Shown here in pieces: positions 59,527-64,000 of a stretch of DNA of 64,000 nucleotides (its first letter is position 1; every line of letters begins with the position of its first letter). The stretch comes from JBBREP01 sp036501845. Its GTDB lineage: Bacteria; Actinomycetota; Acidimicrobiia; IMCC26256; PALSA-610. The notes beneath the pieces are model-generated. The model was not told where the DNA came from. It saw nothing but the letters and a program-made list of their open reading frames with translations, and did not search any database. Location of the stretch: the NCBI GenBank assembly GCA_036501845.1, contig DASXZO010000033.1:1-64000 (forward strand). Direction: 5' to 3'. Made by a program: the position numbers and the translations under genes.

Positions 59527-60600
59527 TTGGACCCCATCAAGATCGGCTGGCTCGGCTCGTGCCTCGACGGGCCTGGCGGCGGCTACGACAAGATCCACCG
59601 GTTGGCGTTCGACGAGGCGGTGGAGTCGGGCCTGCTCGATCGTCCGTACGAGTTCGTGTTGCACGGCGAGAACGGCTTGCCGAACGGCTCGGCCAAGAAC
59701 GCCACCGACGGTTTCAAGTATCTCGTCGACGAGGGCTGCATCGGCGTGGCCGGCGCCTACAGCTCCGACAACGCGATCACGGTGGCGCCACTCGCCAACG
59801 AGCTGCAGGTACCGCTGATCTCGTGGGCAGGTACCGAGCGGTTGTACGGCGACTACTGCTTCCGACTCGGCAATGGCGACTGCGGCGGCGATGCCACGCT
59901 CGTCGTCGGCTGGCTCGTCAAGCACGGCTACAAGCGCGTCGCGGTGTTGAGCGAGATCTCGCCCAACGGCGAGGAGTACTTCCGTTTCTTCCGCCAGGCG
60001 TGTCGCCGTCGCGGCGTGAGCATCGCCGCGGTGGAGACCGTGAGCCAGACTCCCGAGAACCTCACCGAGAACCTCGACAACCTGCGGCAGGTGAATCCCG
60101 ACGCGCTCGTGTACATGGGTTACGGGATGCTGGCGGCGAGGGGGCTGCTGAAACAAGCGCTCGACGCGCTGGCCTGGGATCCGCCGCGCATCATGGGTAC
60201 GTCGTTCATGTTCTATTTGATGGGCTTCGAACTCTTCGAGGGATGGGTGGGCATCGACCAGCTCGATCCGTCGAACGCGTTGGTGCAGAAGTTCCTCGAT
60301 CGCTTCGTGGCCAAGCACGGCAGCCCGCCGCCGATGTGGCCGAACGCGATCCCGGTGCTGGCGTACGACACCGCGCGTGTGCTCACCGAAGGGCTGTTCC
60401 GCGCGCCGATCCTCAGCGGACCGGGGCTGAAGACGGGGCTCGAGTCGATCCGCTTCCTACCGAGCGCGACGGGTGGCGCTCGCACCCACATCGCCTGCGC
60501 GCCCTATGAACACGGCATGTTTCGTGGCGACTGGCTCCTCTACGGACGGGTGCACAACGGCAAGCTCGAGTTCGAGGGACTCTTCGAACCGTGGGAGTAG
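59527..60600 (+). CDS. ABC-type substrate-binding (Leu/Ile/Val-type) protein lacking a signal peptide
   Basis: 357 residues of the type I periplasmic-binding fold (Peripla_BP_6; IKIGWLGSCLDGPGG, AGAYSSDNAITVAPLANE, RVAVLSEISPNGEEYFRFF). Members usually carry a lipoprotein or Sec signal; here the TTG at 59527 has AAGGAG seven bases upstream and begins with the first strand, so the mature form appears cytoplasmic, like AmiC-type sensors. An in-frame ATG at 59407 would add about 40 residues with no signal either. No permease or ATPase gene beside it; co-transcribed with dehydrogenases and a sulfatase. Confidence 0.78.
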   Translation: MDPIKIGWLGSCLDGPGGGYDKIHRLAFDEAVESGLLDRPYEFVLHGENGLPNGSAKNATDGFKYLVDEGCIGVAGAYSSDNAITVAPLANELQVPLISWAGTERLYGDYCFRLGNGDCGGDATLVVGWLVKHGYKRVAVLSEISPNGEEYFRFFRQACRRRGVSIAAVETVSQTPENLTENLDNLRQVNPDALVYMGYGMLAARGLLKQALDALAWDPPRIMGTSFMFYLMGFELFEGWVGIDQLDPSNALVQKFLDRFVAKHGSPPPMWPNAIPVLAYDTARVLTEGLFRAPILSGPGLKTGLESIRFLPSATGGARTHIACAPYEHGMFRGDWLLYGRVHNGKLEFEGLFEPWE

Positions 60601-61421
60601 ACGACGCCGAAGCGCGCACGGCCGCGCCCACGATCGCGGTCGGCCTCGTCGGCCTCGGCAACATGGGCATGCCGATCGCGCGGCGCATTGCCGCGGCGGG
60701 CTTCGGTCTGCACGCGTTCGCGCGCCGACCCGAGGTGATTGCCGAGGCGCGCGATCTCGGTGCCTCGACGGCCGACTCGCTTGCCGCGCTCGCCCAGGCA
60801 TCCGACGTGGTGATCGTCAACGTGTTCGACGACGACCAGCTGCGCGAGGTGACGCTGGGCGACGGGCTGGTTGCTCACATGCTACCCGGTGCGGTGCTCG
60901 TGAACCACGCGACGGTGCGACCGGCGACAATGGACGCGATCGCGGCGGCCACGCGACCGCGCGGCATCGCGCTGCTCGACTGTGCCATGAGTGGCGGCCC
61001 CGACGACATCGCCGCAGGCCGGCTCGTGCTGCTCGTGGGTGGCGACGCCGACACGCTCGAGACGGTGCGGCCCGTGTTTGCGAGCTACAGCACGCCGATC
61101 GTGCACGTGGCCGGCGTGGGCGACGCGCAGAAGGTGAAGCTGCTCAACAACGTGCTGTTCGCCGCGCAGGTGGCCTTCGCAGTAGGCATCGAGCGTTGCG
61201 CGATCGCGTTCGGGATGGAACCGGTGCCGGTGATGCAGGCGATCAGCGCGTGCAGCGGCAACAGCTATGCGCTCGGCGTGAGCACGATGGCCGGCTCGGC
61301 CGTGCGGCTCGCCGACGCCGCGCGCCGGTGGATGGAGAAGGACGTGGAGCAGGGCGCGTCGGTGGCGGCCGAGCTCGGCGTGGATCTCGGCTCGATCCTC
61401 ACGGTCGCAAGGGAGATGTGA
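60591..61421 (+). CDS. 3-hydroxyisobutyrate dehydrogenase-like NAD(P)-dependent oxidoreductase
   Basis: 276 residues; nucleotide motif GLVGLGNMGMPIARRI (18-33), substrate-binding LDCAMSGGPDDIAAG, and catalytic Lys in AQKVKLLNN, matching beta-hydroxyacid dehydrogenases. Acts on a beta-hydroxy acid or related compound, substrate unknown. GTG 60591 overlaps the previous stop by 10 bases, so is translationally coupled. Followed by zinc dehydrogenase after seven bases. Confidence 0.87.
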   Translation: MGVDDAEARTAAPTIAVGLVGLGNMGMPIARRIAAAGFGLHAFARRPEVIAEARDLGASTADSLAALAQASDVVIVNVFDDDQLREVTLGDGLVAHMLPGAVLVNHATVRPATMDAIAAATRPRGIALLDCAMSGGPDDIAAGRLVLLVGGDADTLETVRPVFASYSTPIVHVAGVGDAQKVKLLNNVLFAAQVAFAVGIERCAIAFGMEPVPVMQAISACSGNSYALGVSTMAGSAVRLADAARRWMEKDVEQGASVAAELGVDLGSILTVAREM

Positions 61422-61428
61422 CGCGGCG

Positions 61429-62432
61429 GTGGCGCAGCGGGTGGTGTTCCCCGAACCGCATCGTGTCGCACTCGAGGAGTTCGAGTGCGACCCCCTCGAT
61501 CGCGGCAGCGTGCGCGTACGCACCGAGTGGTCGCTGATCAGCACGGGCACCGAAGGCATCGCGCTGCATCAACTGTTCGCACCCGGCACCCACTGGGCCG
61601 ACTACGTGCGCTATCCGTTCACGCCCGGCTACGCGGCCGTGGGCACGATCACCGAACTGGGCGACGGCGTGGAGGATCTCGCCGTCGGCGAGCGGGTGGC
61701 CGCGCGCGTCGGTCACGCGTCTGAGCACGTGGTGCCGGCAGCGTTGTGTACGCGGGTACCCGACGCGATTGCGGCTGACAATGCCTGCTGGTTTGCGCTC
61801 GCCAAGATCGCGTTGATGGGCCAGCGCGCGGCCAACTACCGGATCGGCGACAGCGTGGCGATCATCGGCGCCGGACCCGTCGGTCAGATGTCGGTGCGTT
61901 GGGCAGTCGCCGCGGGCGCGCGACACGTGGTTGCCATCGACGGCGACGCTCCTCGGCTGGAGCACGCCAGTCGCGGTGGCGCGACCGCGGTGGTCGACGC
62001 GGCATTGCCGGAGGGCCACGACGCGGTGGTAGCGGCATGCGGCGGCTCGCGGCCGCGCGTGGTGATCGACTGCACCGGCCACGCCGGCGTGTTGCAGCAC
62101 GCGCTGCCGCTCGCCGCGGATCGTGGGCGTGTGGTGCTGCTGGGCGACACCGGCCACCCCGGCGAGCAGCGCCTCACACCCGATGTGATCACGCGCGGAG
62201 TGCAGGTGCACGGCGCCCACGACAACCACAGCATGTGGACGCGGCGCTGGGACGGCGACCGAGCGCTGCACGAGTTGTTCTTCGAACTCGTCGGCGAGGA
62301 CGCTTCGCGCTCGACGGTCTGCACACGCACACGTTCTCGCCTGCCGATTGCGAGGCGGCGTACGCGCTGCTCGGTGGCGCGGCGCGGGCCGAGACGATGG
62401 GTGTGCTGTTCGACTGGACTGCGCCGGCGTGA
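61429..62432 (+). pseudogene. Zinc-binding dehydrogenase, broken by a frameshift
   Basis: About 334 residues when repaired: MDR-type N-terminus (EWSLISTGTEGIALHQ, GYAAVGTITELG), nucleotide motif IIGAGPVGQMSVRWA and C-terminus THTFSPADCEAAYALL. The last ~40 residues are in another frame from the rest; the switch is near 62290-62310, in the segment GTCGGCGAGGACGCTTCG, where one base looks lost or gained. The short N-terminus and lack of CGSDxH motif point to the sorbitol/threonine-type zinc-free MDR. Either an error or real inactivation in an otherwise neat operon. Confidence 0.75.
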
Positions 62433-62478
62433 CCGGGTGACCGCGTGACAACGTGACACAGAGAGGGGAGCGGCGAAG

Positions 62479-64000
62479 GTGAATGTGGTCGTGGTGCTGC
62501 TCGACAGTCTGAACCGGCACATGCTCGGCAGCTACGGCGGCACCGAGTTCGACACGCCGAACCTCGACCGCTTCGCGCGCGAGCGCGCGGTGCGCTTCAC
62601 GCGTCACGTCACGGGTTCGTTGCCGTGCATGCCGGCGCGCCACGACATCCTGTGCGGCTCGCTCGATTTTTTGTGGCGCCCGTGGGGATCGATCGAACTC
62701 TGGGACGAGCCGATCACCGCGAGCCTGCGGCGTGCCGGTGTGACCACGATGCTCGTGTCGGATCATCCGCACCTGTTCGAAGCGGGCGGTGAGAACTACC
62801 ACTGCGAGTTCACCGGGTGGGACTACGTGCGCGGGCACGAAGGCGATCCGTGGCGCACGTTCCCCGACCCGTCGTGGATCGGTGCGCCCGCGCTCCCGGC
62901 GAGCAATGGTGGGTGGTTCTGGGAGCGTTCGGGTGCGCGCGAGTTCCCGGAGCGCGCCTACGACCGGTCGCGCACGTTCTTCCGCGCCGAAGCCGACTTT
63001 CCCGGGCCGAAGACGATGACCGCGGCGGCCGACTGGTTGCGCCGCGCCACGCCACATCACGACCGTTGGCTGCTGTTCGTCGACGAGTTCGACCCGCACG
63101 AACCGTTCGACACGCCGCGCCCGTGGGCCGATCGCTACGACCACGAATGGGACGACGCGCAGGATGGGGAGCGGCTGATCTGGCCGCCCTACGACGTCGG
63201 CGCAGTGGGGTCGGGCCGATTGAGCGAGCGCGAAGGCCGCCACATTCGCGCGAACTACGGCTCCAAGCTCAGCATGATCGACCACTGGTTCGGCGAGATC
63301 GTGGCGGCCCTCGACGACGGCGACCTGTGGGACTCGACCGCGGTGATCGTGTGCACCGATCACGGTCACTACCTCGGCGAGAAGGACATCTGGGGCAAGC
63401 CTGGAGTGATGCAGTACGAGACGCTCGGGCACACCCCGCTGCTTGTCCACTGGCCAGGCGTTGCCGGTGGCACCACCTGCGACGCGCTGAGCACGGCTGT
63501 CGACCTGCACGCGACCATCGCCGACGCGTTCGGCGTGGATCCCTCGGCGCCCGTGCCAGATGCGCACGCGTCGCCGTTGCATGGGCGTTCACTGCAACCG
63601 CTGCTCACCGGCGAACGCACAAGCGTGCGCGAATGGGCGCTCGGTGGCGTGTACGGCAACTGGGTGCAGGTCACCGACGGCCGCCGCAAGTACGCGCGGG
63701 GCGCGGCCGTCGACAACTTCCCACTGTCGATGTGGTCGAACCGTTGGTCGACGATGCCGGTCCACGGGATCGACGAGGCGCTGCTGCTGCCGCGCCCCGA
63801 CCGGCGGGCGCGCCTCGACTTCATGCCCGGCTCCGAGATCCCGGTGATCCGCCAGCCGTTCGCGCCCGGTGATCGCCTGCCGTTCTGGGTGGGTTCGGGG
63901 TGCGTCGACGCGCACCATCTCTACGACGTTGCTGTGGATCCCTCCGAGGACGAAGACCTGGTCGGCACCCGCGTCGAGGACGAGATGATCGAGCTCTTGC
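62479..64000 (+). CDS. Sulfatase, right end outside the window
   Basis: 507 codons of an arylsulfatase-like enzyme: metal Asp9 in LLDSLNRH, CxPxR signature C50-M-P-A-R54 in GSLPCMPARHD where Cys would become formylglycine, FVDEFDPHEPFD and CTDHGHYLGEKD. No signal peptide, so a cytoplasmic sulfatase of the choline/aryl sulfatase kind or for imported sulfated sugars. GTG 62479 has GAGAGGGGAG eight to nine bases upstream. Last of the visible operon; C-terminal end missing. Confidence 0.88.
   Translation, partial: MNVVVVLLDSLNRHMLGSYGGTEFDTPNLDRFARERAVRFTRHVTGSLPCMPARHDILCGSLDFLWRPWGSIELWDEPITASLRRAGVTTMLVSDHPHLFEAGGENYHCEFTGWDYVRGHEGDPWRTFPDPSWIGAPALPASNGGWFWERSGAREFPERAYDRSRTFFRAEADFPGPKTMTAAADWLRRATPHHDRWLLFVDEFDPHEPFDTPRPWADRYDHEWDDAQDGERLIWPPYDVGAVGSGRLSEREGRHIRANYGSKLSMIDHWFGEIVAALDDGDLWDSTAVIVCTDHGHYLGEKDIWGKPGVMQYETLGHTPLLVHWPGVAGGTTCDALSTAVDLHATIADAFGVDPSAPVPDAHASPLHGRSLQPLLTGERTSVREWALGGVYGNWVQVTDGRRKYARGAAVDNFPLSMWSNRWSTMPVHGIDEALLLPRPDRRARLDFMPGSEIPVIRQPFAPGDRLPFWVGSGCVDAHHLYDVAVDPSEDEDLVGTRVEDEMIELL

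Overview
The window looks like chromosomal DNA from a high-GC Gram-positive bacterium of the Actinomycetota. The signs are uniformly high GC with strong third-position GC, many GTG (and one well-supported TTG) starts with 1-4 base stop/start overlaps, and typical families: a DUF222 (13E12-type) protein, an F420-type LLM oxidoreductase, UdgX, a class F sortase, a SARP/BTAD regulator, DUF1906 and LapA-like proteins. Acidimicrobiia or Thermoleophilia would fit, but this is inference and I cannot place it lower. I saw no rRNA, tRNA, CRISPR array, insertion sequence or prophage, and no gene-free stretch exceeds about 300 bases.

Layout. 1-6.0 kb: partial DUF222 protein with a palindromic promoter, small proteins, a carotenoid-desaturase-like oxidoreductase coupled to an SRPBCC protein, then an SDR and a zinc alcohol dehydrogenase. 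6-14.1 kb: secreted GH5 hydrolase, thiol dioxygenase plus rhodanese divergent from an IclR regulator, a large membrane protein, an FAD protein, and a pair made of a small acidic protein and a papain-like protease without signal peptide. 14.1-21.4 kb: giant SARP/AAA regulator, CHASE3-SpoIIE phosphatase, CHRD-like surface protein next to a class F sortase, lipoprotein. 21.5-29 kb: a catabolic-looking stretch in which several genes carry single-base frameshifts or internal deletions, plus zwf and a second large membrane protein. 29-32.7 kb: lipoprotein, DUF1906 protein, aldehyde dehydrogenase. 32.7-37 kb: seven-gene Mrp cation/proton antiporter operon with the gene order of the membrane part of archaeal Mbh hydrogenase. 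37-42.3 kb: GH15 hydrolase, LLM oxidoreductase with a 24-residue membrane peptide, 14-TM efflux pump. 42.3-46.6 kb: signalling group (STAS protein, OmpR-like regulator, CheB, CheR-PAS) with no chemotaxis genes. 46.7-52.3 kb: oxidative operon (ThDP enzyme, membrane protein, gluconate-dehydrogenase-like small subunit, GMC oxidoreductase, enolase-superfamily enzyme). 52.4-59.3 kb: small basic protein, UdgX, second zinc alcohol dehydrogenase, hemerythrin, SDR, membrane-anchored esterase, GGDEF protein with a degraded EAL domain. 59.5-64 kb: operon of a signal-less substrate-binding protein, 3-hydroxyisobutyrate-dehydrogenase-like enzyme, frameshifted zinc dehydrogenase and a sulfatase cut by the right edge.

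Several families occur twice (desaturase-like oxidoreductases, zinc alcohol dehydrogenases, PWNPY membrane proteins). Five loci have genes broken by apparent single-base indels, so either this region is decaying or the assembly carries indel errors; raw reads would decide.
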